DNA of 64,000 bases from Proteobacteria bacterium ST_bin14 (GCA_002083655.1 MSXR01000018.1:18674-82673), one strand, 5' to 3'; shown: positions 18,701-26,997, counted from the first letter of the stretch. The notes: a model not told the origin generated them from the letters alone. Translations and numbers: made by a program.

Positions 18701-18947
18701 CCGCGCGCCAATGGGCGTTACGGTGATTGGCGGGCTCATCCTGTCGACCATTTTGACGTTGGTGATTGTGCCCGCCGGGTTCAGCATCGCGGTTGGGGTC
18801 GAAGAATGGATTGGCCCACGGCTCGGTCGCCGCCTGCTCACCTATAAGGAAGGTGATGACGGCGTCCCGGTGATCGACATTCAGCCCAGCGGCCCACGGC
18901 CAATTGGCTATCGTCCGGGTGATGGCGAACCGCTGCCCGCCGAGTGA
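15789..18947 (+). CDS. Efflux RND transporter permease subunit
   Basis: This 1052-residue inner-membrane proton antiporter is of the HAE1/AcrB type. The order is one N-terminal helix, a large periplasmic loop, six helices, a second periplasmic loop and five helices. The proton-relay aspartates appear in GVLVDDAIVEIENI (near residue 402), and helix 10-11 contains GIVAKNSILLVDFALE. It would pump hydrophobic compounds together with the adaptor encoded just upstream. The substrate is unknown. The C-terminus extends about 40 polar residues past the last helix. Confidence 0.95.
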   Translation: MGFRNISAWSIRNPVPPIVLFIALLVLGIGSFLTMDVNNDPDVDFPAAQIQVSQPGAAPTEIETQITQRIESAVRSINGVDEINSNVSEGSSSTFVQFTIGTPIDRAVNDVRNAVDQIRSSLPDGILEPQVSRVDIGGDAIAYISASTTDMTLEELSWYVDDTVSKQLLAVPGLAAVTRNGGVNREIRVILDPVKLQSRGLTAVQVNQQLRQTNLNAAGGRAQIAGSEQSVRVIGNARTALKLGDTEIAVGGGQTVKLSDIATVRDLYAEQRSLAIQDGRQVLAFSIEKAKGSSDVTVYDSAQKVIEKLQKDNPKVKFTELFNSVDYTKTQYHSAIEAMVEGAVLAVVVVFIFLRDWRATVISAIAIPLSAIPTFWFMDLMGFTLNGLSLLALSLVAGVLVDDAIVEIENIVRHMRMGKSAYQASIDAADEIGLAVLATTMAIVAVFLPVGLMPGVSGQYFKNFGLTVVAAVLISLAVARLITPMLAAYFLKAKGSATHGEGWWMDRYMEALRWSVTHRWKTVGFGGLALVATVIAFAGFPGLINPIPLTFQPTINTDYSRIRIQLAPGSTLQQAQDVALRATAIIKDAPEVKNAFTNVNVGNASIFITLKQDRKRTSVEFERAYAPELSKIADARVYFQSQGGGGGSGRDITVTLGGSDPAMLTKVANDLVNQMNGVPELRAPRVNGDLQRPEITIRPRMDLAANLGVTTAALSQSIRIATLGDIDQNVAKFSLSDRQIPIRVALSEDSRRNLSTIENLPVPTSNGGSVPLNVVADIGFGAGPTQIQRSNQIRRITVGADLAPGKVTGDANPKIQALPALKNLPVGVTQLQLGQDKWIGELLVNFLIAVVSGILLVFAVLVLLYKRVMPPLVNMGSLILAPLGSALALRLTGDALSMPVFIGLLMLLGIVAKNSILLVDFALEEMAKGIDKTTAILDAGHKRAQPIVMTTIAMVAGMVPIALSLTGDASFRAPMGVTVIGGLILSTILTLVIVPAGFSIAVGVEEWIGPRLGRRLLTYKEGDDGVPVIDIQPSGPRPIGYRPGDGEPLPAE

Positions 18948-19002
18948 CCGGGCAAGGGGGCGCCTGTTTGAACCATCTGGGCGGTGGGGGATTGGGCAGG
19001 TG

Positions 19003-20268
19003 ATGAACCTGTTCACTCGCCCTGCCCGCCCGGATCAAGCACCCCCGCCAGCGCTGATCCGGATGCGGGCCATTGCGACAGGCCTGCTCGTCGCAATGGC
19101 GGCGGTGTATTTGATTGCCCGCGCGCTGGACGGCATCCACCCCGGCTTTGGCTTTGTGCGCGCTTTTGCCGAGGCGGCGATGGTCGGCGGCCTGGCGGAC
19201 TGGTTTGCGGTGACGGCGCTGTTCCGCCACCCGCTTGGCCTGCCCATCCCGCACACCGCGATCATCCCGCGGAACAAGGACCGGATTGGCGATAATCTGG
19301 CCGCGTTCCTGCGCGATAATTTTCTGGTACCAGGCGTCGTCGCGCGGCGGATGCGCCGGCTGGACCTTGCCTCATCGGCCGGGCGCTGGCTTGCCAGCCC
19401 ATCGGCAGGCGATGGCCGGTTGCGGCGCGGGGCGGGACGGCTGGCCGCGGACGTGCTCGAGGCGTTCGACCAGAATCGGCTTGGCGGCATGGTGAAGCAA
19501 ACCATCGGCCAGCGGCTGCGCGCGCTTGATATCGCGCCGCTGCTTGGGCAGGCGCTGGATGCGGCGATGCTGAAGGACCGGCATTTGCCGCTGCTGAACG
19601 GTATTATCCGCTGGGCCGGGCAAACGCTGAGCGCGAACGAACATATCATCCGCGCCATGGTCCATGAACGCGCCGGTTCCATCATGCGCTGGACCGGGCT
19701 GGACGAAACACTGGCGAACAAGATCATCGACGGGCTTGATCAGATGTTGGTCGATATGGCCGATGATCCCGGCCATCCGCTGCGCGCCAAGGCCGAAGAA
19801 GGGCTGGCAAAGCTCGCCTTCGACCTGCAGTTTGACGATGCAATGCGGCTGCGGGTTGAGGCGCTGAAGCTGGAGATTATCGACAATCCGGCGATGCAGA
19901 CCTGGCTGGACGGACTGTGGGAGTCGGCCCGCCAGGCGATGCTGCGGATTGCGCGCGATCCGGCAGCGGGGCGGCAGGGCAAATTGGGCGAAGCACTGCA
20001 ACAGCTTGGCACCACATTACAGCAAGATGCGCGGCTGCGCGCGACCATCAACCGGTTCGTGCGCCGTGCCGCTGTGGGCACTGCCGCCGATTATGGCGAT
20101 GCCATTGTCCGGCTGGTTTCTGAAACGATCCGGGGCTGGGATGCGCAAACCATTACGCTGCGGGTGGAAAATGCGGTTGGCCGCGACCTTCAGTTCATCC
20201 GGATCAACGGGACCATCGTTGGCGGGCTGGTGGGGCTGGCAATCCACACCGTGGATATCGTGTTGTGA
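19003..20268 (+). CDS. DUF445 domain membrane protein
   Basis: This is a 421-residue member of the DUF445 family (YjiN-like), anchored by an N-terminal membrane helix (about 25-45) and probably a C-terminal helix. Conserved blocks are GGLADWFAVTALFRHPLGLPIPHTAI and IPRNKDRIGDNLAAFLRDNF. The long helical middle contains the repeated family pattern. Function is unknown; it is thought to sit at the inner membrane. I start at the ATG at 19003 because the open frame upstream overlaps the end of the RND gene. The next gene is convergent and ends 7 bases away. Confidence 0.88.
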   Translation: MNLFTRPARPDQAPPPALIRMRAIATGLLVAMAAVYLIARALDGIHPGFGFVRAFAEAAMVGGLADWFAVTALFRHPLGLPIPHTAIIPRNKDRIGDNLAAFLRDNFLVPGVVARRMRRLDLASSAGRWLASPSAGDGRLRRGAGRLAADVLEAFDQNRLGGMVKQTIGQRLRALDIAPLLGQALDAAMLKDRHLPLLNGIIRWAGQTLSANEHIIRAMVHERAGSIMRWTGLDETLANKIIDGLDQMLVDMADDPGHPLRAKAEEGLAKLAFDLQFDDAMRLRVEALKLEIIDNPAMQTWLDGLWESARQAMLRIARDPAAGRQGKLGEALQQLGTTLQQDARLRATINRFVRRAAVGTAADYGDAIVRLVSETIRGWDAQTITLRVENAVGRDLQFIRINGTIVGGLVGLAIHTVDIVL

Positions 20269-20275
20269 TGGCGAA

Positions 20276-20968
20276 TCACGCCTGCCCGGTCGCGCCATCC
20301 CGCCAATCGAGCACCGGCCAGCCGGCCTGCGCCGCCATTGCCCGCAACGGCGCGTGAGGATTAACGGCAAAGGCCTCATCAGCCCAATCGAGCGTCGGCG
20401 CATCGGACACATGGTCTGTATAAAACCGGATATAGGCGCCCTCGCGCGCGATGTGCTGGCCTGCCAGCCATGCCTCAATCATCCGCAGCTTGGCCGGGCC
20501 ATAACAGTTTTCCCCATCAATCACGGCGCGAATGGCCCCATCCTGCGCCATCACCGATCCGGTCGCGATGACAGCGTCGAAACCCAGCCGTGCGGCAATC
20601 GCCTGAACATAGAAATCAAACGATGCGGTCGCCAGGATCAAGCGATAGCCCGCTGCGCGGTCTTCAGCGATTCGGGCGCATGCGGCCGGATAAACGCCGT
20701 TCACCAGCAACCGCTCAGCAAAACCATTTGCCGCAGCGGCCATTTCCGGTTGCGAGACAGCAGACCCCAGCATCAGCCGCTGCGCATTCTCCTTCAGCGC
20801 CCCGCGACCCAGCAGGCCCGCCGAATAGGCGATCCCCTCCCCCGCCAGCAACGGCAGCAGCGCCAATCGCCACGGCGCACGGGTGCGGGCGGCATGCAGC
20901 AGGAACGGCATCCACGTCGCAGCGCGCGTGATGGTTTTGTCCATGTCGTAAATCGCCAGGCGCTGCAT
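20276..20968 (-). CDS. HAD-IB family phosphatase
   Basis: This 230-residue HAD-superfamily hydrolase of subfamily IB resembles phosphoserine phosphatases and the CicA-like cell-cycle phosphatases. Motif I is YDMDKTITRAATW (nucleophile Asp near residue 9), motif II is LATASFDFYVQAI, and motif III/IV is FYTDHVSDAPTLDWADEAFAVNP. The substrate is probably a small phosphomonoester. The start is divergent from the Mla-type operon, 53 bases away, so both promoters lie in that gap. Confidence 0.9.
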   Translation of the reverse strand: MQRLAIYDMDKTITRAATWMPFLLHAARTRAPWRLALLPLLAGEGIAYSAGLLGRGALKENAQRLMLGSAVSQPEMAAAANGFAERLLVNGVYPAACARIAEDRAAGYRLILATASFDFYVQAIAARLGFDAVIATGSVMAQDGAIRAVIDGENCYGPAKLRMIEAWLAGQHIAREGAYIRFYTDHVSDAPTLDWADEAFAVNPHAPLRAMAAQAGWPVLDWRDGATGQA

Positions 20969-21021
20969 GTCTCATCCATAGACAGCTATGTCCTTGCCGA
21001 TCCAGTGCGATTGCAGCAAAG

Positions 21022-22140
21022 ATGGTGATGATGGGCACCATGGCTGAATTTTCACATGAAAATGTCGGCGGAGCCGAAACGCTGCGCTTTAGCGGCAGCT
21101 TGTCGCTGGCAAAGCTGGGCGATTTCCCCAATCGGTTGCGCGATTTTGACGGCAAGGTCGATCGGCTCGATATGAGCAAGGTCGAAAAAATCGACACGGT
21201 TGGCGCTTGGCTGATTTATCGTTTCGCTGCCGAACATAAGGCGCGGGTTGAAGGGTTGAGCGCCGCTGCCCGGCATTTGCTCGATCAGGTTTCAGCCGCC
21301 GACCAGCAAGTATCGATGCGGCCAGACCCAGGTGGCCCGCTGGTGCGGGTGCTGGGCGAAATCGGCGCGGCGGTGACGACGTCGTTCAAGACCATGTACG
21401 GGTTGCTGGGCTTTTTCGGCGCGACAATGATCGCGCTGTTCAACGTGATCACCCATCCCAGCCGGTTCCGCTTTAATGCCACGGTTCAGCGGTTCGAAGT
21501 GGTGGGCGTATCTGCGCTTGGCATTATCGGGTTGATGAGTTTCCTGATCGGGTTGGTGATTGCCCAACAGGGCGCGGTGCAGCTCCGCCAATTTGGTGCA
21601 GAAGTTTTCACGATCAATCTGGTTGGTCGCATCACGCTGCGCGAACTCGGCGTGCTGATGACGGCGATCATGGTCGCCGGGCGATCTGGCTCTGCCTTTG
21701 CCGCGCAAATCGGCACGATGAAGCTGACCGAAGAAATTGATGCGATGCGGACAATCGGTGTGTCGCCGATGGAGGCGCTGGTATTGCCACGCTTGCTGGC
21801 AGCGGTGTTCATGATGCCCTTGCTCGGCTTTTATGCCTCTGTCGTTGCGATCATCGGCGGCGGCTTGCTGTGCTGGATTTCGCTCGGCATCCCGCCTGTC
21901 ACCTTCATCCAGCGGCTGCAGGAAGTGGTACCCATTACCGACCTGTATATCGGGTTGGTCAAGGCGCCGGTGTTTGGCGCAATCATCGCCATCGCTGGCT
22001 GTTTCCAGGGGATGCAGGTTGAATCGGACGCTGAGCAAGTGGGCAAGCGCACCACCGCCGCTGTCGTGCAGGCGATTTTTCTGGTGATCGTGCTCGATGC
22101 GTTTTTCGCGGTGTTCTTTACCTGGTTAGGCTGGAATTGA
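21022..22140 (+). CDS. MlaE-family lipid ABC permease with N-terminal STAS domain
   Basis: This 372-residue protein joins an N-terminal STAS-like domain (about 1-100, with the LDMSKVEKIDTVGAWLIYRF strand-helix unit) to the MlaE permease domain. In E. coli these are separate proteins, MlaB and MlaE. The permease shows TINLVGRITLRELGVLMTAIMVAGRSGSAFAAQIGTM-type family sequence, and GASMMTTEEIDAM-like ETIDAMRTIGVSPMEALVLPR. It would move phospholipid between the membranes with the ATPase and MCE protein that follow. The start could also be the ATG at 21040. The stop overlaps mlaF by one base. Confidence 0.9.
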   Translation: MVMMGTMAEFSHENVGGAETLRFSGSLSLAKLGDFPNRLRDFDGKVDRLDMSKVEKIDTVGAWLIYRFAAEHKARVEGLSAAARHLLDQVSAADQQVSMRPDPGGPLVRVLGEIGAAVTTSFKTMYGLLGFFGATMIALFNVITHPSRFRFNATVQRFEVVGVSALGIIGLMSFLIGLVIAQQGAVQLRQFGAEVFTINLVGRITLRELGVLMTAIMVAGRSGSAFAAQIGTMKLTEEIDAMRTIGVSPMEALVLPRLLAAVFMMPLLGFYASVVAIIGGGLLCWISLGIPPVTFIQRLQEVVPITDLYIGLVKAPVFGAIIAIAGCFQGMQVESDAEQVGKRTTAAVVQAIFLVIVLDAFFAVFFTWLGWN

Positions 22141-22961
22141 TGGCGGGCAATCACGTTATCTCGGTCAAAGGGCTGCGGACCAGCTTTGGCGATCAGATCG
22201 TGCATGACGGGCTGGATCTGCAGGTTCGGCGCGGCGAGATTTTTGGCGTGGTCGGCGGATCGGGCACCGGTAAATCGGTGTTGATGCGCGCGATCATCGG
22301 CCTGCAAACGCCAGATGCTGGTGAAGTAGAGGTGTTTGGCGAATCGACGGTCAACCGCGATGACAGCGAAACGATCGACATCAGGCGGCGCTGGGGCGTG
22401 TTGTTTCAGGGTGGTGCGCTGTTTTCCACGCTGACCGTTGCCGAAAACGTCCAACTGCCGCTGCGTGAGTTCTACCGCGAGCTTGACCAGGGCCTGCTGG
22501 ATGAGATTGCGGCCTATAAGGTGGTGATGACCGGGCTCCCTGCCGAAGCCGGGCCAAAATATCCGGCTGAATTGTCGGGCGGCATGCGCAAGCGTGCAGG
22601 CTTGGCGCGCGCGCTCGCGCTTGATCCCGAATTGCTGTTTCTGGACGAGCCAACCGCCGGGCTCGACCCGATTGGCGCAGCGGCGTTTGATGAACTAACC
22701 AGGTCATTGCAACGGACCATGGGGTTGACGGTTTTCCTCATCACGCACGATCTCGACACGCTGTACGCAATTTGTGACCGGGTGGCGGTGCTGGCCGATC
22801 AGCGCGTGATCGCGGTTGGGACGATCGACGAACTTCTCGCGCTGGACCACCCGTGGATTCAGGAATATTTCAACGGGCCGCGCGGTCGTGCAGCAACCGG
22901 CACGGTCGAAGCGGCTCAGCACCGCGCAGAGCTACAGGCTAAGCCAGGGACTTCTCACTGA
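22140..22961 (+). CDS. mlaF: MlaF-type ABC transporter ATP-binding protein
   Basis: This 273-residue ABC ATPase powers the lipid-transport complex. Walker A is GGSGTGKS (about residues 39-46), the signature is LSGGMRKRAGLARAL, and Walker B is LLFLDEPTAGLDPIG. The signature with RKR is usual for MlaF. It overlaps the permease stop by one base (TGATG) and its own stop overlaps the MCE gene in the same way, so the three are translationally coupled. Confidence 0.93.
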   Translation: MAGNHVISVKGLRTSFGDQIVHDGLDLQVRRGEIFGVVGGSGTGKSVLMRAIIGLQTPDAGEVEVFGESTVNRDDSETIDIRRRWGVLFQGGALFSTLTVAENVQLPLREFYRELDQGLLDEIAAYKVVMTGLPAEAGPKYPAELSGGMRKRAGLARALALDPELLFLDEPTAGLDPIGAAAFDELTRSLQRTMGLTVFLITHDLDTLYAICDRVAVLADQRVIAVGTIDELLALDHPWIQEYFNGPRGRAATGTVEAAQHRAELQAKPGTSH

Positions 22962-23950
22962 TGGAAACGCGCTCCAACCATGTCCTTGTCGGCACTGTCG
23001 TGCTGGTGTTGCTGATCTTGATGGCCGGCTTTGTCGTCTGGCTTGCCCGGCTGAGCGGCACTGCGGACAAGGAATATGACATTTTCTTCAAACAGTCCGT
23101 TAACGGGATCAACAAGGGATCAAATGTCTCGTTCAGCGGCGTGGCCTCTGGCCAGGTCAAGGAGATTGCGCTTTTCAAGGAGGATCCGCAGTTTGTGCGC
23201 GTGCGGATTAGCGTGAGAATCGAAACGCCGGTGCTGCAGGGCACCACCGCGACCATCCAGGGGGTGGGCTTTACCGGCGTCAATGAAATCCTGCTTGATG
23301 GTGCGGTCAAAAATCAGCCGCCAATCGCGTGCCCCGTCGACAGGCCACAAAGCGCCTGCCCGTTTGGCGTGCCGGTTATTCCCACCCGCCAGGGCGGGCT
23401 TGGCGCGCTGCTCAGCTCTGCGCCGCAACTGCTGGAGCGGCTCTCAAGCCTTGCCGAGCGGCTGACCGATCTGTTGTCGGACAAGAATATGGCGTCGATC
23501 ACCGGCATTCTCGACAACACCAACCGCGTTACCAAAGCGCTGGCTGATCGCTCCGGCGATCTTAGCGGCACCATTGCCGAAACGCGCATCACCATCAAAA
23601 AAGCAGGCGAGGCTGCTGACGCCTTTTCCAAGCTCGCCAAATCCGCCGACGGTCTGCTGAACAACGATATCAAACCGGTAACCGCCAATTTGAACAAGGC
23701 GGTCGCCTCTGCCCAACACAGCCTAGAACAGGTCGACCTGCTGATCACCGACGCGCGACCAGGCGTTCAGGTGTTTTCCAAGCAGACAATCCCTGAAATC
23801 AGCCAGCTCGTCCGCGATTTGCGGGTGATGTCCGCATCGCTGACCAAGGTTGCAGAAAAGATTGACCGTGAAGGCGCCGGATCCATCCTCGGCGCGCCGA
23901 AACTGCCTGATTACACCCCCGGCAAAGCCCCCAAAGCCCCAAAGAAATGA
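22961..23950 (+). CDS. mlaD: MlaD-type MCE domain protein
   Basis: This 329-residue protein has one N-terminal membrane helix (about 8-30) and an MCE domain (about 40-120; FFKQSVNGINKGSNVSFSG and FTGVNEILLDG). It is longer than E. coli MlaD because of a helical tail of about 180 residues, and it ends in a Lys/Pro-rich stretch. MCE proteins form hexameric rings that carry lipid across the periplasm; the long helical tail may form a tunnel as in PqiB/YebT-like proteins. It shares TGATG with mlaF and four bases with the lipoprotein gene that follows. Confidence 0.92.
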   Translation: METRSNHVLVGTVVLVLLILMAGFVVWLARLSGTADKEYDIFFKQSVNGINKGSNVSFSGVASGQVKEIALFKEDPQFVRVRISVRIETPVLQGTTATIQGVGFTGVNEILLDGAVKNQPPIACPVDRPQSACPFGVPVIPTRQGGLGALLSSAPQLLERLSSLAERLTDLLSDKNMASITGILDNTNRVTKALADRSGDLSGTIAETRITIKKAGEAADAFSKLAKSADGLLNNDIKPVTANLNKAVASAQHSLEQVDLLITDARPGVQVFSKQTIPEISQLVRDLRVMSASLTKVAEKIDREGAGSILGAPKLPDYTPGKAPKAPKK

Positions 23951-23958
23951 GGCAAGCC

Positions 23959-24573
23959 ATGAAGCGCCCCACCAACACCCTGCTGCCCGCCCTGCCTGTG
24001 ATCCCGTTGCTGGTGGTGGCCCTGTCGCTTGGCGGGTGTATCAGCTTTGGCGCAGAACCGCCGCCGTCGCTGCTCACCTTAACTCCTGATAGCCCGCTCG
24101 CCGCCGGGCAGACGCGCAATTCGGCCACCGCGCCGACAATCCTGATCCAGCAGCCCAGCGTACCCGCATCACTCGCCACCGCGCGGGTGCCTGTGCAGAC
24201 TTCGCCGACGACGATTGCCTATGTGAAGGAAGCCGTGTGGTCAGAACCGCCCGCGCGCCTGTTCACGGGCCTGCTTGCGGATACCATCGGCAGCCAGACC
24301 GGGCGGGTGGTGCTCTCCCCCGACCAATTGGTGCTCGACCCTGGGGCGCGGCTGGGCGGTGAGCTGCGCAGCTTTGGGCTGGATGCGGCAACGGGCGATG
24401 CCGTTGTTACTTATGATGCCACCCTGATCCGCGGTGCCTCCCCAAGTTTTGAAAAGCGCCGGTTCGAAGCGCGCGAACCCGTTGGCACCGTAACGCCGCA
24501 GTCAACGGGCCAGGCACTCAACCGGGCGGCCAACCGCGTCGCCGCCGACGTCGCCGGTTGGATCGGCAAATAA
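23959..24573 (+). CDS. ABC-type transport auxiliary lipoprotein (MCE operon)
   Basis: This lipoprotein of about 204 residues belongs to the ABC_trans_aux/PqiC-like family. The lipobox LGGC sits after a hydrophobic signal segment near residue 26 and is followed by a domain with AYVKEAVWSEPPARLFTGLLADTI and a family-typical C-terminal helix. In such operons it is the outer-membrane component that meets the MCE tunnel. The ATG at 23959 has an AGG element six bases upstream; an ATG at 23947 overlaps the mlaD stop and is an alternative. It closes the STAS-mlaE, mlaF, mlaD, lipoprotein operon. Confidence 0.9.
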   Translation: MKRPTNTLLPALPVIPLLVVALSLGGCISFGAEPPPSLLTLTPDSPLAAGQTRNSATAPTILIQQPSVPASLATARVPVQTSPTTIAYVKEAVWSEPPARLFTGLLADTIGSQTGRVVLSPDQLVLDPGARLGGELRSFGLDAATGDAVVTYDATLIRGASPSFEKRRFEAREPVGTVTPQSTGQALNRAANRVAADVAGWIGK

Positions 24574-24588
24574 GCGCACGCCGTTGCG

Positions 24589-25515
24589 TTAGCGTTTGGC
24601 GGTGCGCACCGGCACGGGCAGGTTGCACAGGTCAACGGCGTTTGACGGCACCGTGAAAAAAGGCGGTGTGCGGTTGGCCCGCGCCGTCAGATAGCGCGCA
24701 AATTCGGGCGACGACGGCGTCAGATATTCGAAATGCGGGCGCAGCCCCGCTGGAACATCGCTGGCGATTGTCACCCGCGCGATCGGCACGCGCATCTCTG
24801 GCCGCTCATACAGGCCCAGCCCGCCGCCAGTGCCACGCGGCAGCGCCGACATCGCCGCCATCCCCTCAATCACCCGGCCCACCACGGCGATGTTGCGATC
24901 CAGGTGGCGCGGCGCATGGCCGATGACCGTGTACAAATCGCCGCCGGTGCCCGTATCAGGCGCCAGATTGCGGGCCACGCCCACCATGCCATAGCAATGC
25001 GGCAGCCATTGCTGCTGGCCATTACCCGCCACCGGCCAGCCATCTGCCGAAAAGCCGGTGACGCTGGCATAGGCATCGGCAAAGGGGTTGGGGGTAATGG
25101 CGTGCGCCGATGCGGGCCATTCATATTCCGCCGGTGGGGTCAGCTCGATGCCGGGGGCAGGCGCCTTGGTCTCGGTTGGATCGCCCCATTGGGTGACGTA
25201 ATTATCCTGTACGCGGTAAACGCTGGCATCGCTCCACCACCCTGCACGGGCGATCTTGCGCATATTGGCGACATGCACCGGGGCAAAACCGCTCGCCAGC
25301 CATATGGCGACGCGCTTGCCATCGGCAAAATCGATCAGCATCACATCGTCATCGGCAATTGCCGCCCAGGCGCGCGCGGGTGCCGCATCGGCGATCTGGG
25401 CCGCTGACGGCGCTGGCGCAGGTGATGGGGCGGGTGATGGGGCAGGTGTTGGAACCGAAGCGGGCGCGGCCTGAAGGGCAGCGGCGAACAGCGCGGTGGC
25501 GAGCGTTTTGATCAT
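24589..25515 (-). CDS. Periplasmic cyclophilin-type peptidyl-prolyl isomerase
   Basis: This is a 308-residue exported protein with a cyclophilin-like domain. The signal peptide (about 1-18) is followed by a Pro/Ala/Ser linker with repeated PAPSPAPS units, then the PPIase domain. Within it FAPVHVANMRKIARAGWW, VYRVQDNYVTQWGD and IGHAPRHLDRNIAVVGRVIEGM resemble the family. The canonical active-site residues are diverged, so catalytic activity is not certain. I use the ATG at 25515 (MIKTLATAL) because upstream codons encode no signal peptide. It is convergent with the Mla-type operon (15 bases). Confidence 0.87.
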   Translation of the reverse strand: MIKTLATALFAAALQAAPASVPTPAPSPAPSPAPAPSAAQIADAAPARAWAAIADDDVMLIDFADGKRVAIWLASGFAPVHVANMRKIARAGWWSDASVYRVQDNYVTQWGDPTETKAPAPGIELTPPAEYEWPASAHAITPNPFADAYASVTGFSADGWPVAGNGQQQWLPHCYGMVGVARNLAPDTGTGGDLYTVIGHAPRHLDRNIAVVGRVIEGMAAMSALPRGTGGGLGLYERPEMRVPIARVTIASDVPAGLRPHFEYLTPSSPEFARYLTARANRTPPFFTVPSNAVDLCNLPVPVRTAKR

Positions 25516-25592
25516 GGCGCCATCATGGCACGCCAACAGCGCTTGCGAAAGCGCCCCCTGCCCGCTACGGCTCGCCTCCTTCCCAAGCATGC

Positions 25593-25683
25593 GGAGCGGT
25601 GGCCGAGTGGTCGAAGGCGCTCGCCTGGAAAGTGAGTATACGTCAAAAGCGTATCGAGGGTTCGAATCCCTCCCGCTCCGCCA
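25593..25683 (+). tRNA. tRNA-Ser (anticodon GGA)
   Basis: The 91-base gene folds as a class II tRNA: acceptor GGAGCGG/CCGCTCC, D arm GGCCGAGTGGTCGAAGGC, anticodon stem-loop CTCGC-CTGGAAA-GTGAG with GGA at 34-36, a long variable arm and the T arm GAGGGTTCGAATCCCTC. The CCA end is encoded. The sequence past its 3' end changes at once to AT-rich DNA, so it marks the start of an accessory region. Confidence 0.97.
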
Positions 25684-25833
25684 TCAAGTATCTGATTTTG
25701 GACAATTATTTTCCGGACCGATCATCAAAAATGGTACGGAATATGATGATTTTTCTCTGATTTTGACAGTATTTCGGACAACGTTCTCTCTCTTCGTACC
25801 GTTTGAGAAAAAATTTCACGCAAATTCCGTAAT

Positions 25834-25959
25834 TTACGATAAAGCATATCGCGAGTTCGAAGACCTTCCGCACCTGCGCGGGGGTGTCGTCTGCCCGCGC
25901 GCTGCGTTGGCAAGGCCAAGGGCAAGCGACCCGATCGGGGCCTGGCGTCGATCGATCAT
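25834..25959 (-). pseudogene. N-terminal fragment of an exported protein
   Basis: From the ATG at 25959 the reading frame begins MIDRRQAPIGSLALGLANAARGQ, which looks like a twin-arginine or Sec signal peptide of a secreted protein. After about 30 residues the sequence changes composition, joins the AT-rich DNA next to tRNA-Ser, and meets a stop. The upstream fragment ends two bases before this ATG. I infer a secreted-enzyme gene cut off by a deletion or insertion boundary near 25860. Confidence 0.5.
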
Positions 25960-25960
25960 G

Positions 25961-26033
25961 TCAGCTCCCCGGCTGGATATAGGGCACGCGGGCAAACAGC
26001 TCGCGTTGCCAGGCACGCGGATTATCTTGCGGG
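25961..26033 (-). pseudogene. C-terminal fragment of a gene cut by the IS6 element
   Basis: The minus strand reads NPRAWQRELFARVPYIQPGS followed by a stop, in coding-like codons, and is cut by the left end of the IS6-family element. The next gene starts two bases after this stop, so both were once in an operon. The protein family is not recognisable from so short a piece. No continuation of the frame is seen beyond the right end of the IS. Confidence 0.45.
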
Positions 26034-26871
26034 GGCGCTGTCAAACCAATGTGGCAGTGAGCGAAGGGTGCTGATGGCGGACGCGAATGAGCCGCAAATC
26101 GAGAGCCAAGTCTCCCTCCCCGTTCCGCTGTTTCAATTCGTCCCCCGAAGTGATCCGGCTGGTTGTGCTGATGTATGTGCGCTTCCCGCTGTCGCTGCGA
26201 AATGTCGAGGATCTTCTATTCGAGCGCAGCATCGACCTGTGTCATGAAACCGTGCGGATGTGGTGGAACCGGTTTGGGCCAATGTTCGCTGGCGACATTC
26301 GGCGGCAACGGATCAGCCGGATGCGCGGGTTTCGCCATTGGCGATGGCACCTCGATGAGATGTACGTGAAGCTGAATGGCGAGATGGTCTCGCTTTGGCG
26401 CGCGGTCGATCAGGAGGGCGAGATCCTCGAAAGCTACATCACGAAGACCCGCGACAGGGAAGCCGCGCTGCGCTTCATGAAGAAGGCGCTGAAGCGCCAC
26501 GGCCCGGCCGAGGCTATCGTCACCGACGGGCTCAAATCCTACCCAGCCGCGATGCGCGACCTGGGAAATGCTGACAGTCCCAGATTGGCCGATGGCCAAA
26601 CAACCGGGCCGAAAACAGTCACCTTCCCTTCCGACGAAGGGAGCGCGCGATTCTCCGGTTCTGGCGAATGAAGACGCTGCAAAAATTCGCCTCGGTCCAC
26701 GCCAACGTCCATAATCACTTCAACCTTGAACGCCACATCGTCGATCGCCAAACCTTCAAACAACGCCGCTCAGCCGCTCTGGCCGAGTGGCAGTCGTTCG
26801 CCAGCTGAGGGTCGCGCTCAAGGCCCGATCCGCATCGTCGAGAGACGGGTTCGCACAAGACTGACAGCACC
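26034..26871 (+). mobile_element. IS6-family insertion sequence
   Basis: This element of about 838 bp has imperfect terminal repeats (left GGCGCTGTCA, right GGTGCTGTCA read from the other strand) around a single transposase gene of the IS6/IS26 DDE type. IS6 elements move by cointegrate formation and often make composite structures. The 8-bp flanks (CTTGCGGG and GTTCGGCG) do not match, so no target duplication is seen and the flanks have probably been rearranged. Related ends occur at 26940, 42265 and 43282. Confidence 0.82.
26087..26808 (+). pseudogene. IS6-family transposase, frameshifted
   Basis: The first ~165 codons encode the IS6 transposase: HTH region LRNVEDLLFERSIDLCHETVR, first catalytic Asp in HLDEMYVKLNGE, second in AIVTDGLKSYPAA. 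Near 26575-26595 the frame shifts. The C-terminal part (NNRAENSHLPFRRRERA, then MKTLQKFASVHANVHNHFNLERH) continues in another frame to the TGA at 26806. The catalytic Glu lies in the AENSH region past the shift, so a protein from one frame would lack it. A functional enzyme would require ribosomal frameshifting; a simple one- or two-base indel is the likelier explanation. Confidence 0.85.
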
Positions 26872-26939
26872 GTTCGGCGGCATCATCGACGCTTTCGGTC
26901 TGGTTCCAGCCCGGAAATGCTGCCTGACACTGGCGCGCG

Positions 26940-26988
26940 AGGTGGTCTGCACCGTGTAGAGACGAACTCGAATCCGACCGACAGCACC
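26940..26988 (+). mobile_element. Right-end scar of a second IS6-family element
   Basis: The stretch containing CTGCACCGTGTAGAGACGAA and GACAGCACC aligns with the right ends of the element at 26034 and of the scar at 42265. It ends in the same inverted-repeat sequence, but no transposase precedes it apart from the neighbouring element. The chlorite dismutase-like gene ends 10 bases beyond it, so this was probably the edge of an older insertion. Confidence 0.65.
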
Positions 26989-26997
26989 AAATTGTCG

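Noticed and set aside
25850..25880. GAGTTCGAAGACCTTCCGCACC resembles a tRNA T arm and 3' end
   Set aside because: The T-stem does not pair and the match to tRNA-Ser is weak, so it is not called as an attachment site.
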